64,000 nucleotides of DNA from Polaribacter vadi (GTDB lineage Bacteria; Bacteroidota; Bacteroidia; Flavobacteriales; Flavobacteriaceae): assembly GCF_018861005.1 (NCBI RefSeq), contig NZ_JAHKQL010000034.1:186001-250000 (forward strand), in the 5' to 3' direction. The notes under the pieces are model-generated. The model had not been told where the DNA came from and ran no database searches. It was given only the letters and a program-made list of their open reading frames with translations. Both the position numbers and the translations under genes were made by a program. Below are positions 1 to 9,400 of this stretch, in pieces; position 1 is the first letter of the stretch, and each line of letters begins with the position of its first letter.

Positions 1-268
1 CTTTATAAGGGTTATGTGATGGATAATAAATTATATATTTCCAATGACTTAATTCTTTAATACACTTGTGATAGGTAGATTTTGAACCTATTTTAGAAAA
101 ACGCATTACCTCTTCTCGATTGATAAAAAAGACCTCCTCAAAACGGTTGATATTCCATAATTGGAATAATGCCATATATAAACTTATATGTGTTGGATTT
201 AAACGATTGTCTTTAGAGAATTGAATGAATACACCTTTTAAGTGTTTTATGTAGTTTACGTTTTGCAT
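1..268 (-). CDS. Conserved hypothetical ICE-associated protein (5' part, runs off the window)
   Basis: An open frame starts at ATG 268 and runs without a stop to the left edge, giving about 89 residues beginning MQNVNYIKHLKGVFIQFSKD and including NPTHISLYMALFQLWN and SKSTYHKCIKELSHWKY. The opening and the STYHRCIKEL-like stretch resemble a protein I know from flavobacterial conjugative or mobilisable elements, where it lies beside a small helix-turn-helix protein and an RteC regulator, as here. The helical, Arg/Lys-rich STYHKCIKEL stretch could be a winged-helix DNA-binding region, but that is inference. The 3' end is missing, so length and function cannot be judged. The reading frame is sound; the family link is from memory. 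Confidence 0.6.
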   Translation of the reverse strand, partial: MQNVNYIKHLKGVFIQFSKDNRLNPTHISLYMALFQLWNINRFEEVFFINREEVMRFSKIGSKSTYHKCIKELSHWKYIIYYPSHNPYK

Positions 269-658
269 TTCTACTATTTTCTGTTTTTTTACTTCTTACT
301 TTTTTGCATTGATCAAAAAAGTAACAAAAAAATCTAGTCTTGCATCTTCGGCGGTCAAATCAATTTTCAATAGCTAAAAGAAAAGAACTCCACTTCCTTT
401 TAGTCAGTGTCAAACAGCTTTTCTTTTTACACTTTTTTCAAATGATTGACACTCGCCTGCCAGATGCTATGACAAATGAGATGTTTACTAGCATAAAAGC
501 ATTTCCATAAATCTTAATACATTGTATTTTAACTGTATTTCAAATATTTTCAGTTGTTTTATGTAATTTACTTTTTGCATAGCTTAAACTTCTCGATACA
601 ATTTTACTGACGCATTCCGCTATGCGCAATAGGACATTAAAACCACTCGAAGTGACAA
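269..658. other. Non-coding stretch with gene debris and a flavobacterial repeat
   Basis: No intact gene is visible. The stretch holds a decayed copy of the 5' end of the preceding gene (488-580) and, next to the stop of the helix-turn-helix gene, a dispersed repeat at about 588-660 with a small GCAT/ATGC hairpin and the CACTCGAAGTGACA motif common in flavobacterial intergenic repeats. A weak inverted pair GTGTCAA (407-413) and TTGACAC (446-452) is also present and has no clear role. Confidence 0.5.
488..580 (-). pseudogene. Remnant of a second copy of the 1-268 gene start
   Basis: From ATG 580 the minus strand reads MQKVNYIKQLKIFEIQLKYN and stops after 30 codons. The first eleven residues match the start of the partial protein at 1-268 (MQNVNYIKHLK), and 23 of the first 25 bases are identical (244-268 against 556-580). 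After about codon 12 the similarity fades. It looks like a truncated duplicate left by recombination within the mobile element, not a working peptide. Confidence 0.45.
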
Positions 659-937
659 TTAAAACTTGTTATGGATTCGGTTTTCTTCTAATACTTTTTG
701 AATTTCTTCATAATCGTAATAGATTACACCTCCAACTTTAGAGTAGGGGAGTGTGCCATTAATTCTTAAGTTTTGTAATGTTCCTGGAGAAATGCTTAAT
801 AAATCTCTGACCTCTGGAGATTTTAACCATTTTTTAGGTGCAAAACCTGATTGATGGTTAATCATTGCTTTGATGTTTTCTAATAATTCGTGTTTGAATT
901 CTTGTAAATCTTCTGTAGTAATAATAGTTGCTGCCAT
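659..937 (-). CDS. Small helix-turn-helix (excisionase-like, HTH_17) protein
   Basis: This 92-residue protein has an N-terminal helical stretch (about 8-30) followed by a MerR/excisionase-type helix-turn-helix: KWLKSPEVRDLLSISPGTLQ, then NLRINGTLPYSKVGGVIYYD with the typical wing (about 36-82). That layout, size and position beside an RteC gene and a partial mobile-element protein fit the small DNA-binding proteins of Bacteroidota integrative elements, which act in excision or regulation. A hairpin (958-992) lies between its start and the terminator of the rteC gene. Family is clear; whether it is a true recombination directionality factor is inference. Its stop codon abuts a dispersed repeat. 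Confidence 0.8.
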   Translation of the reverse strand: MAATIITTEDLQEFKHELLENIKAMINHQSGFAPKKWLKSPEVRDLLSISPGTLQNLRINGTLPYSKVGGVIYYDYEEIQKVLEENRIHNKF

Positions 938-957
938 TTTCTAACAATTTTTGTAAA

Positions 958-992
958 GAAGCTGTTGAATGCCCCCACATTCAAACAGCTTC
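958..992 (-). promoter_or_regulatory. Hairpin in the leader of the HTH gene
   Basis: GAAGCTGTTGAATG (958-971) pairs with CATTCAAACAGCTTC (978-992) with one bulged base and a six-base loop. It lies 21 bases upstream of the HTH start codon and has no run of T on either side, so a regulatory RNA structure or protein-binding site seems likelier than a terminator. Confidence 0.4.
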
Positions 993-1192
993 TTTGGGTT
1001 AATTTAGTTCACGAGTTTTCTGTTACTATACATATGTGTTCGTGAACCTACGATTTGACTTTCGTTTGGCAAATATGATATGATTTATTGAAGTTTATAC
1101 ACAAGTAAAACCCAACTTGGGTGATTTTATGTACTCATTTTTAATAGGTTATATTCCTTTTAATTGTTGTTGTGATTATTTATAAGAGCAAC

Positions 1193-1230
1193 AAAAAAGT
1201 GCAAATTATATGAAAAATAATTTGCACTTA
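1193..1230 (-). terminator. Rho-independent terminator after rteC
   Basis: On the minus strand AAGTGCAAATTA pairs with TAATTTGCACTT (1197-1208 with 1218-1229) and is followed by six T. It sits 21 bases downstream of the rteC stop codon. A second palindrome, ACACCCAA-C-TTGGGTGT (1234-1250), directly touches the stop codon. Confidence 0.8.
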
Positions 1231-1250
1231 GAAACACCCAACTTGGGTGT

Positions 1251-2096
1251 TTATTCATCTGAATCTAACATCTTATTTTCTAGAGAATTTTTTAGTTTAT
1301 CTATGAATTTAGTCTGATTCATTTTACGTGAACGTATTTCTAAAAATGTTCTGTAATAATCACCAAGGTCAATGTTAAACATTTGTTCGCAAGCTGATGC
1401 CATTTCTTTAATATCTGCTGTTCCGCTATTTACAGCACCAGAACTATGAAGCGCGTAAATTAATTCTATTAAATCGGTTTTATTGCCTGTCCAAAAAAGT
1501 TTTGACTGTTTTTTAAACGCATTGATATTAGTTTCCATACTATTATTGTTTTCAAGTTTATCTATTTCTCTTTTTAGATAGATAATTAACATATCGTATG
1601 CCATAATAGTAGCCACTGTTGTATCGTGACTTGTAGAAAATTTATCGTCCGTAAAAAACGATAATGAATCTGGAAATAGCCTTATATCCGCTTTACCTCT
1701 GATAAAATATTCTTCATCTAAAAAAATAGCACCTCTTCTGAAATAATGATAAAATTCTAGGTTATCATTAAAATAGTTTTGAAGCCTATCTATGTGATTA
1801 TTGAAGTATTTTACTTGAGATTTATTACTACTTCTAGGTCTTTTACTTTCTATACTGAATAATTTGACATAATATATTAATTTACTAAAAACATAAGGCT
1901 TCATATTTTTGAAAAAAAGTATTTCTTCATTTTTTGGAATTAATTTTTTCCTTAAAAAAAGTATTTTTATTTGTTTTAATGCTCTTTTTGTTACTCTAAT
2001 ACTTTCTTCTGCTTTTTCTAATACGCCTTCTGTTTCTTTCTCTAAAAAATCTAAATTATAGTCTAATTCTTTAACAATTTTTTCAATCTTTTTCAA
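1251..2096 (-). CDS. rteC: RteC family regulator of conjugative transposon excision/transfer
   Basis: The 281-residue product ends with the stretch characteristic of RteC: FWTGNKTDLIELIYALHSSG, then a TADIKEMA...FNIDLGDYYRTFLEIRSRK segment (about 205-265). In CTnDOT, RteC activates excision genes, so this protein probably controls mobilisation of the element that carries the metal genes. The N-terminal third is lysine-rich and coiled. It is followed at once by a palindrome and a terminator. It lies between the excisionase-like gene and the P-type ATPase, the usual edge between mobility module and cargo. Family recognition is firm; the regulatory target here is inferred. Confidence 0.85.
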   Translation of the reverse strand: MKKIEKIVKELDYNLDFLEKETEGVLEKAEESIRVTKRALKQIKILFLRKKLIPKNEEILFFKNMKPYVFSKLIYYVKLFSIESKRPRSSNKSQVKYFNNHIDRLQNYFNDNLEFYHYFRRGAIFLDEEYFIRGKADIRLFPDSLSFFTDDKFSTSHDTTVATIMAYDMLIIYLKREIDKLENNNSMETNINAFKKQSKLFWTGNKTDLIELIYALHSSGAVNSGTADIKEMASACEQMFNIDLGDYYRTFLEIRSRKMNQTKFIDKLKNSLENKMLDSDE

Positions 2097-2209
2097 TTTT
2101 GTTCATCTGTAAAAAATCATACCAATATCTTAATTAATATGACTTTAGTTATAACTTTATTTATTTCACATATTTATATTTCATTAATATTTATCTTATT
2201 TAGTTATTT

Positions 2210-4171
2210 TTAATTCACTCTCCATTTCATTTTCTGTAATCTAACAGCATTTAGAATAGCCAACAAAGCAACACCCACATCAGCAAAAACAGCTTCCCAC
2301 ATTGTAGCCAAACCACCTGCTCCTAAAATTAGCACAATCACTTTTACACCAAATGCTAATCCAATATTTTGCCATACAATCTTTCTTGTTGAGCGACCAA
2401 TTTGAATCGCTTTTACTACTTTTGATGGCTGATCTGTTTGAATAATAACATCAGCTGTTTCAATGGCAACATCGCTACCTAAACCACCCATAGCAATACC
2501 AACATCACTTGCTGCTAAAACAGGTGCATCATTAATACCATCACCAATAAAAGCAATCTTATTTTCTGAATTTTGTTTTAACTTTTCTACTTCATTTAAT
2601 TTATCTTCAGGTAATAAACCGCCTTTGGCTTCTTCAATATTTAATTCTGATGCTACTTTTTGAGTAATAGAATCTTTATCACCAGAAAGCATCATTATTT
2701 TTTTAATACCTACTTTATGTAACGCTGTAATTGTTTCTTTTGCATCTTCTTTCAATTCATCTGCAATAACAACATAGCCTGCAAAAGCGTTATCAATAGC
2801 CACTAAAACTATAGATTCTACAATAGTGTCAATTTCTTTGGAAACTTCGATATTATTTGCTGCCATTAAGGTTTTATTACCAACTAAAACAGGTTTGCCA
2901 TTTACGTTTCCTTTTAATCCTTTACCTGCAATTTCGGATACTTCTGAAGCTTGAAAATCTTTACCATCTGCTTTATACTCTAAAATAGCTTTTGCTATAG
3001 GATGTGTAGATTGTTCCTCCATAGCCATTAAGTATTTCATAAATTCCTTTTCCTCCCAGTTAATGGCTTTAATATCTTTAATTTTAAAAACTCCTTTTGT
3101 TACGGTTCCAGTTTTATCCATTACCAAAATATTAATCTTGGTCATTGCGTCTAAAAAAGAAGCACCTTTAAATAAAATACCATTTTTTGAAGCTGCACCT
3201 AAACCACCAAAATATCCTAAAGGAATAGAAATTACCAAAGCACAAGGACAGGATATTACTAAAAATATTAATGCACGATATAGCCAATCTCTAAACACAT
3301 AATCATCTACAAAAAAATAAGGTAGAAACGTAACAGTTATTGCTAAAAACACAACAATTGGTGTATATACTCTCGCAAATTTTCTAATAAACAATTCGGT
3401 TTTAGACTTACGAGCTGTTGCATTTTGAACCATATCAAGAATTCTGGCAATAGAACTGTCTTTAAATTCTTTGGTAGTTTTAATTTCGATAACACCATCC
3501 AAATTAATGCTACCTGCAAATACCTTTTCTCCTTTTGTAATCGTATCAGGTTTGCTTTCCCCAGTTAATGCAGCAGTATTAAAAGAACCTTTTTCGGATA
3601 ATAAAATACCATCTAAAGGAATTTTCTCACCAACACGAACTTTTACTTTTTCTCCAATTTCTACAGTTTCAGGATTTACCGATTTATAATCATTATTTCG
3701 ATATACCAAAGCTTCATTTGGACGAACATCAAGTAGCGCTTTTATATTGCCTTTTGCTCTACTTACTGCAGCACTTTGGAATAGTTCACCAATAGCATAG
3801 AATAACATTACAGCAACACCTTCAGGATATTCCCCAATTATAAATGCACCAATTGTAGCAATGGACATTAAAAAAAACTCTGTGAATACATCTCCTTTTT
3901 TAATACTATTCCAACCCTCTTTTACAACCGGAAGTCCTACAGGTAAATAAGCTACACTGTACCAAATTATTCGAATCCAGTCTTTAAAAAAAGCAACATC
4001 AAAATAGTCTAAACCTATACCAATGATAAGCATTATAAAACTTGCTATTGCAGGTATGTAGGTTTTTAAAGAACTACTATTTGAGTGTTCGTGATTATGA
4101 TGATCTTTGTGATTGTGTTGCTTTTCTGAACCTGGTTTTAAATCACTTAAATTAACTTTCTTTTTTTTCAT
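2210..4171 (-). CDS. P1B-type heavy-metal ATPase (Zn/Cd/Pb type)
   Basis: This 653-residue inner-membrane pump exports divalent metal. Visible motifs are a His-rich N-terminus (residues 17-31) instead of a CxxC metal-binding domain, TGES (203-206), the transmembrane CPC metal site (308-310), the phosphorylated DKTGT (352-356), the HP locus (390-391) and GDGINDAP (543-550). The last membrane helix carries an Asp (ADVGVALLAILNAVRLQ) as in ZntA-like pumps, which favours Zn, Cd or Pb over Cu. It is the last gene of a run that also holds czcA, czcB and a Fur-family regulator, all for divalent metals. No clear hairpin terminator is seen after the stop. Confidence 0.9.
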   Translation of the reverse strand: MKKKKVNLSDLKPGSEKQHNHKDHHNHEHSNSSSLKTYIPAIASFIMLIIGIGLDYFDVAFFKDWIRIIWYSVAYLPVGLPVVKEGWNSIKKGDVFTEFFLMSIATIGAFIIGEYPEGVAVMLFYAIGELFQSAAVSRAKGNIKALLDVRPNEALVYRNNDYKSVNPETVEIGEKVKVRVGEKIPLDGILLSEKGSFNTAALTGESKPDTITKGEKVFAGSINLDGVIEIKTTKEFKDSSIARILDMVQNATARKSKTELFIRKFARVYTPIVVFLAITVTFLPYFFVDDYVFRDWLYRALIFLVISCPCALVISIPLGYFGGLGAASKNGILFKGASFLDAMTKINILVMDKTGTVTKGVFKIKDIKAINWEEKEFMKYLMAMEEQSTHPIAKAILEYKADGKDFQASEVSEIAGKGLKGNVNGKPVLVGNKTLMAANNIEVSKEIDTIVESIVLVAIDNAFAGYVVIADELKEDAKETITALHKVGIKKIMMLSGDKDSITQKVASELNIEEAKGGLLPEDKLNEVEKLKQNSENKIAFIGDGINDAPVLAASDVGIAMGGLGSDVAIETADVIIQTDQPSKVVKAIQIGRSTRKIVWQNIGLAFGVKVIVLILGAGGLATMWEAVFADVGVALLAILNAVRLQKMKWRVN

Positions 4172-4203
4172 TTTTTAGTGTAATTTTTCTAAAAGCAAAA
4201 TGA

Positions 4204-4788
4204 TCAAATCCATCTTCTCACTTTTTTTGAATATTTTAAATAATCATTACCAAACTCTAGTTTTAAAAAATCTTCCTCTAATCTTATTTGTGTATTGATG
4301 CTTATTGTAGATAGTGAGATTATTAATAATGTAAATGCATTTGGAATAATCAAAAACAATCCAATATTTGCTAACATAATTCCAAGAAAAATTGGATTTC
4401 TTGATATTGAAAATAATCCTTTAGTTACAAGTTTTGTTTTATTCTTTTTATCAATGCCAATTCTCCAAGAATTAGCCATTTGAGATTGAGCAAACCAAAC
4501 TACGATTAAAGAAATAATTAAAAATCCCCATCCAATTTTGAATAATATTTCATTTTCTAAATACCAAAAGGGAAGTAAATATTTAGACCATTCAATTTTA
4601 AAGGCGTAAATACCAACAATAACGAGTTCTAAAAAAGAAATTACAGTGAATACTTTACCATTATAACCGTGTGCATCATCTGTTTTATTAAATGTTAATG
4701 GATTTACACCTGTCTTTATTTTTAATAAGAATGACCTTATGACAAATACAAAGAGAAAATAAACTATAAAGAAAATGAATAAAAGCAT
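4204..4788 (-). CDS. ICMT/PEMT-like membrane methyltransferase
   Basis: The 194-residue protein has about five hydrophobic segments and the C-terminal SAM-binding signature of the isoprenylcysteine methyltransferase / phospholipid methyltransferase family: VTKGLFSISRNPIFLGIMLA followed by an EEDFLKLEFGNDYLKY segment (about 123-190). Proteins of this family often sit inside bacterial heavy-metal resistance operons, as here between a Fur regulator and a P-type ATPase; their substrate there is unknown. Family is well supported, function in metal handling is inference. Confidence 0.8.
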   Translation of the reverse strand: MLLFIFFIVYFLFVFVIRSFLLKIKTGVNPLTFNKTDDAHGYNGKVFTVISFLELVIVGIYAFKIEWSKYLLPFWYLENEILFKIGWGFLIISLIVVWFAQSQMANSWRIGIDKKNKTKLVTKGLFSISRNPIFLGIMLANIGLFLIIPNAFTLLIISLSTISINTQIRLEEDFLKLEFGNDYLKYSKKVRRWI

Positions 4789-4854
4789 TGATTTTTAGAT
4801 TAATTTTATTGATACAAAATTGCTATAAAAACCAATGCAATGGAAGTGCATTTA

Positions 4855-5268
4855 TTACACGCTACATTTATCGCAAATTCCTTTTACAACTAAGTTTACA
4901 TTCTCGGAGACAAAACCATCAGGTACTTTTATTTGTGGTATTTTATGGTCTGTTAAGCAAATTGTTTCATTACAGTTATTACAGTGAAAATGTAAATGCA
5001 AATCTGTTTCAATTTCGCAATTACATCCTTTTTCACATAATGCATATTTTGTAATACCTGTACCATCATCTATTTGATGTACTATTGCTTTTTCTTCAAA
5101 TGTTTTTACTGTCCTGTACAATGTGGTTCTATCTGCTTTTTCAAAAGCATTTTCTATATCGCTTAATGTTACAGCCACTTCTTTTTTTGCAAGAAACTTA
5201 TAAATAAGTAAACGCATCGCAGTAACACGAATATTTTTTGATTCTAAAAGTTGTTCAATTGTTTTCAT
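4855..5268 (-). CDS. Fur family metal-responsive transcriptional repressor
   Basis: The product is 137 residues, the standard Fur length. Residues 1-75 form the winged helix (RVTAMRLLIYKFLAKKE, DRTTLYRTVKTFEEKAIVHQ). The C-terminal dimerisation half has HLHFHCNNC with two Cys (C-N-N-C) and a second pair near the end (GICDKC), the structural zinc site of Fur/Zur/PerR proteins. It starts two bases after the czcB stop, so it is co-transcribed with the divalent-metal efflux genes and probably represses them. A Zur-like zinc sensor would fit the context, but Fur subfamilies cannot be separated by eye. Confidence 0.85.
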   Translation of the reverse strand: MKTIEQLLESKNIRVTAMRLLIYKFLAKKEVAVTLSDIENAFEKADRTTLYRTVKTFEEKAIVHQIDDGTGITKYALCEKGCNCEIETDLHLHFHCNNCNETICLTDHKIPQIKVPDGFVSENVNLVVKGICDKCSV

Positions 5269-5270
5269 AA

Positions 5271-6464
5271 TTAATGTTCGTGTTCTGTTTCTCCTTTTTT
5301 CATTTCAGCCATTAAATAATATGCATTATTATAGGCGATTTTAATATTTTTTTCTGTTTGATTAATAAATTTAACTTCAATCCAATTATTGTCTTTTGTA
5401 CCTAAAATGACCTCAATAGGTGAAAAACTCCAATCATTGTTTTCTTTTTTTACAGAAAAAACAAAGAATCTATCACCATCTTTTATGATTGCACTTTCTG
5501 GTAATGCCTTTGTTACTTTATTGTTGACTTGAATTTTCCCTTTTATGTACATTCCTGGAATTAAATTTCCTTTTTTGTTTTCAATTTCTGCGTGAACGTG
5601 AAGTGCTTTCGGATTATCTTCAAACGTTTTACTTACCGAATAAATTTCTGCTGATAGTTCTTCGTCTGAATTAGATTGTAAGTTGAATATCACTTTTTGC
5701 CCTTTTTTAACCTTGTAAACATCTTTTTCAAATACCATTAAATCTGCGTGAACGTGATGTGTATTTACAATTTCAAAAAGCTCTGTTTGTGGCTCTACAT
5801 ACTGCCCAGTTTTAACTTCAACTTTTTGCACAAAACCTTCTATTGGGCTTCTTAACGATATGTTTTGAGTAATTGTTCCATTACGAACTGATGACGTATT
5901 TACATTTAACAATTTCAATTGAGCTTCCAATCCGTTTACCATCGCTTTAGAAGCATCATATTCTGCTTCAGCTTTTTGAAAATTTGCACCAGAACCAACG
6001 CCTGCATCATATAATTTTTTTTGACGTTCGTAGTTTTTCTTCAAAAAATTACTGTTGCTAAAAGCATTCAAATAATCAGTTTGCATTTTTATAATATTTG
6101 GATGAGATAAATATGCTACTACTTGACCTTTTTTAACTTTATCGCCTTCAATTACATTTATGGATACTACGTTTGCACCAATTACAGGGGTAATTGTTGC
6201 TTCGTTTTGAGGTGGCACTTCTAATCTGCCATTTGCTTCAACATAACCACTCATATTACGTAATGCAATGGTGTCTATTTTCATCTGTAAAGCTTCAAAC
6301 TGTTTTTGTGTAAGTATAACTTCTTTGGACTCTTTATGATTACTCTCTAATTCTTTATTATTTGAATTTGTGCTATTTGCTATTTTCTTATCACTATTAA
6401 CACAAGCTGTTAACATAATGCCCAGTAAAACAATTGTTAGAATATTATATGATTTTTTTTTCAT
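5271..6464 (-). CDS. czcB: CzcB-type RND periplasmic adaptor lipoprotein
   Basis: This 397-residue membrane fusion protein has a lipoprotein signal (IVLLGIMLTAC, Cys at 21), a barrel-sandwich segment (VISINVIEGDKVKKGQVVAY), a coiled-coil hairpin (about 125-190) and the matching SPIEGFVQKVEVKTGQYVEP half. It ends with a His-rich tail (ETEHEH). It would link the inner-membrane CzcA pump to its outer-membrane channel. It lies four bases downstream of the czcA fusion gene and two bases upstream of the Fur gene, so all three are one operon. Metal specificity comes from the partner pump. Confidence 0.9.
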   Translation of the reverse strand: MKKKSYNILTIVLLGIMLTACVNSDKKIANSTNSNNKELESNHKESKEVILTQKQFEALQMKIDTIALRNMSGYVEANGRLEVPPQNEATITPVIGANVVSINVIEGDKVKKGQVVAYLSHPNIIKMQTDYLNAFSNSNFLKKNYERQKKLYDAGVGSGANFQKAEAEYDASKAMVNGLEAQLKLLNVNTSSVRNGTITQNISLRSPIEGFVQKVEVKTGQYVEPQTELFEIVNTHHVHADLMVFEKDVYKVKKGQKVIFNLQSNSDEELSAEIYSVSKTFEDNPKALHVHAEIENKKGNLIPGMYIKGKIQVNNKVTKALPESAIIKDGDRFFVFSVKKENNDWSFSPIEVILGTKDNNWIEVKFINQTEKNIKIAYNNAYYLMAEMKKGETEHEH

Positions 6465-6468
6465 TTTC

Positions 6469-9400
6469 TTATTGATTAAAATATTGTAGTTGAAATGTAC
6501 TTTCTAAATAATTTATTAATGCTTCTTGAGCTTCTAATTCAGATTGAATTGCCTCTTTTATTAATTGTGTAAAAGCTGTATAATCTATTTCACCTTCTTT
6601 GTAAGCAAATAAAGCGCCTACTTTTTGTTCTTTTACAAGTGGTAAAACTTTATTTTTATAAAAAAACCAAGACGTTTTCCATTTTTGATAATTCTCTTTA
6701 GATTGTATAAACCTTGATTGTACTTCTTGTTTTTTAAACTGAATATTGGTGTCTGCAATTTCCTTATCTATTTTTGCAGTTTTAACTTTTGCTCTACTTG
6801 TTCCGGATAAAAAAGGAATTGAAATACCTGCTTGATAGGTATAAAAACCTGAATTACCATTTAAGTTTTGAAAACCACCCTGAAGATTTAACTTCGGTAA
6901 ATTATCTGCTTTAGCAGTCTTATATTTTGCTTCTGCTTCTGTTACCTTTAATTTTGCTATTTCAAATAATGGATGTTTCTCTGGATTAAAAGATGCAACA
7001 TTAATTTTATTAGTGATTTCAAAATCATTAGTAACTGTATAGAATGTATCAGAAACCAGCCATAGATTTAATTGTTGCAATGCAATATCATATTCACTTT
7101 TTGACTGCATAAATTTATTTTGAATTTGTAAGGCTTGATTTTTAGCTGCTGAATATTCTAACCTTGAAATTGCTTCTACTTTATAACTTAAAGCTACAGC
7201 TTTTTCAAAGTTGGTATAAATGGAATCTAATTCTTTGTATAAATTGTATTTCCTTTTACTCTGAAAAACATTTGCCCACGCCTTTTTTACTTCTAACTCT
7301 AAATCTAATTCTGAAAGTTGAAACGCTTTTTGAGCTAATTGAATATGTTGCTCTTGCAATCGCTTTTTTGCAGAAATACCAAAAACATTAATGTTACTTT
7401 GACCAATTCCTAAAGTAGTGTAAATACCATTACCATTATTGATCTCTTCTCCACCTGTGAAAATTTGAGTTGTACCAAAATCAAAAACTGTACTTTTTAA
7501 CTGCTTTTGTTTGTTGATTTCTAATTGCTTTTGTTTTAATAATGGATAATTTTCTTTTGATAAATTGACTGCTTCATTCATTGAAATAACGGGCAACGTA
7601 ACATAAACTTCTTGTGCATTACCTGTTATTGGTAAGAAAAACACAAAAGCGACCATAGCTGTAACTGTAATTATTTTTTTATTTGCTCTCAAGTTGAATG
7701 ATTTGTTTTCTACCCAATGATATAATATTGGTAAAACGAATAATGTTAATAATGTAGAAGTAAGTAAACCACCAATTACAACCGTTGCTAAAGGTCTTTG
7801 TACTTCTGCACCAGCTGAAGCTGAAATTGCCATAGGTAAAAAGCCTAAAACATCTGTAAAAGCAGTTAACATAATAGGTCTAATTCTTCGTTTTGTACCT
7901 TCTATAATTCTATCTTTTAAATTAGTTACACCTTCTTCTTTTAGTTCATTTAAACCGCTAATCATTACTAATCCGTTTAAAACTGCAACACCAAATAAAA
8001 CGATAAAGCCAACACCTGCAGAAATACTAAAAGGCATATCTCTTAACCATAATGCAAATACACCACCAATAGTTGCCATTGGAATAGCTATGTAAATCAT
8101 TAAGGTTTGTGGTAACGATTTTAGAGCAAAATAGATGAGTACAAAAATTAGTAATAACGCAATTGGCACAACTGTTAGTAAACGATTACTGGCACGTTCT
8201 AAATTTTCAAAAGCGCCACCATAGCGAATAAAATAACCTGTAGGTAATTCTAATTCCGCATCTAACTTTGATTTTATTTCCATTACCAGGGATTTTACAT
8301 CCCTTCCTCTAACGTTGATACCAACATAAGTTCTTCTATTCGTATTATCTCTACTTATTTGCATTGGACCAGCTTTGTAGCTTACGTCTGCAATTTCACG
8401 AAGTGGGATTTGATTACCAGAAGGTAAATTGATATATAAATTTTGAACATCTGAAATATTCTTTCGGTTTTGAGAATTTAATCTTACAACTAAATCAAAT
8501 CGTTTTTCTCCTTCAAAAATTATCCCTGCTTTACCACCAGCAAAAGCAGACTGAACTAACTGATTCATTTTATTTATTTGAAGGCCATATTGAGCTAATT
8601 TATTTCTATTATACGTTATTGTAATTTGTGGTAAACCAGTTGTAGCTTCGGCTTTCATATCTCCAATACCTTCTGTACCAGCAATAATTTTAGATATTTC
8701 TTCTGCTTTTTGAGATAATACATTTATATCTTCACCATAAATCTTTATAGCTATATCTTCTCTAACACCTTCCAATAATTCATTAAAACGCATTTCAATT
8801 GGTTGGGTAAATTCGTAATTAACTCCAGGAATTATTTCAACAGCTTCTTTCATTTGCTCAATGAGTTCGTTTTTAGAATTAACTGAAGTCCATTCACTTT
8901 TGGGTTTTAAAATCACAAAAATATCTGCAATATCCATAGGCATAGGATCTGTTGGTATTTCTGCAACACCAATTCGACTTACAATTTTCTCAACTTCAGG
9001 AAACTTTGCTTTAACAATTTTCTCAATCTTTGTTGTTGTTTCAATAGTTTCAGTTAATGAACTACCAGGTTTTAAAATAGCGTGAAAAGCAATATCGCCT
9101 TCATCAAGTTGAGGTATGAACTCGCCACCCATTCTTGTAAACATAAAAACTGTAATACCAAATAAAATAACAGAAACACCAATTATTAGCTTTCCTTTTT
9201 TTAATGCTTTTTCTAATAAAGGTTGGTATTTACGTTCTACCCAATGCACAAATTTATCTCCATAAGATTTTTTTTCTGATTTTGGAGCTCTTAAAATTAA
9301 TGCAGACATCATTGGTACGTAAGTCAAACACAGCACCATTGCACCAATCATTGCAAAAATGAAAGTCAATGCCATAGGTTTAAACATTTTCCCTTCAATA

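Larger units (their letters stand above)
938..1250. promoter_or_regulatory. Control region between the HTH gene and rteC
   Basis: No gene is present. From left to right it contains a hairpin (958-992), an inverted pair GTTCACGA / TCGTGAAC (1007-1014, 1040-1047), a 14-base motif GATTTGACTTTCGT (1052-1065) that recurs inverted upstream of the integrase, two copies of the palindrome ACCCAACTTGGGT (1110-1122, 1236-1248) and a rho-independent terminator (1193-1230). The density of inverted repeats suggests operators for the HTH/excisionase gene, perhaps recombination-protein sites. Confidence 0.5.

Noticed and set aside
403..452. GTGTCAA / TTGACAC inverted pair as a possible transfer origin
   Set aside because: Only seven bases, widely spaced, and no relaxase gene is visible in the window to support an oriT.
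2463..4483. Plus-strand open frames across the P-type ATPase and ICMT genes
   Set aside because: They are antisense shadows with low-complexity composition; the minus-strand genes have clear family motifs.
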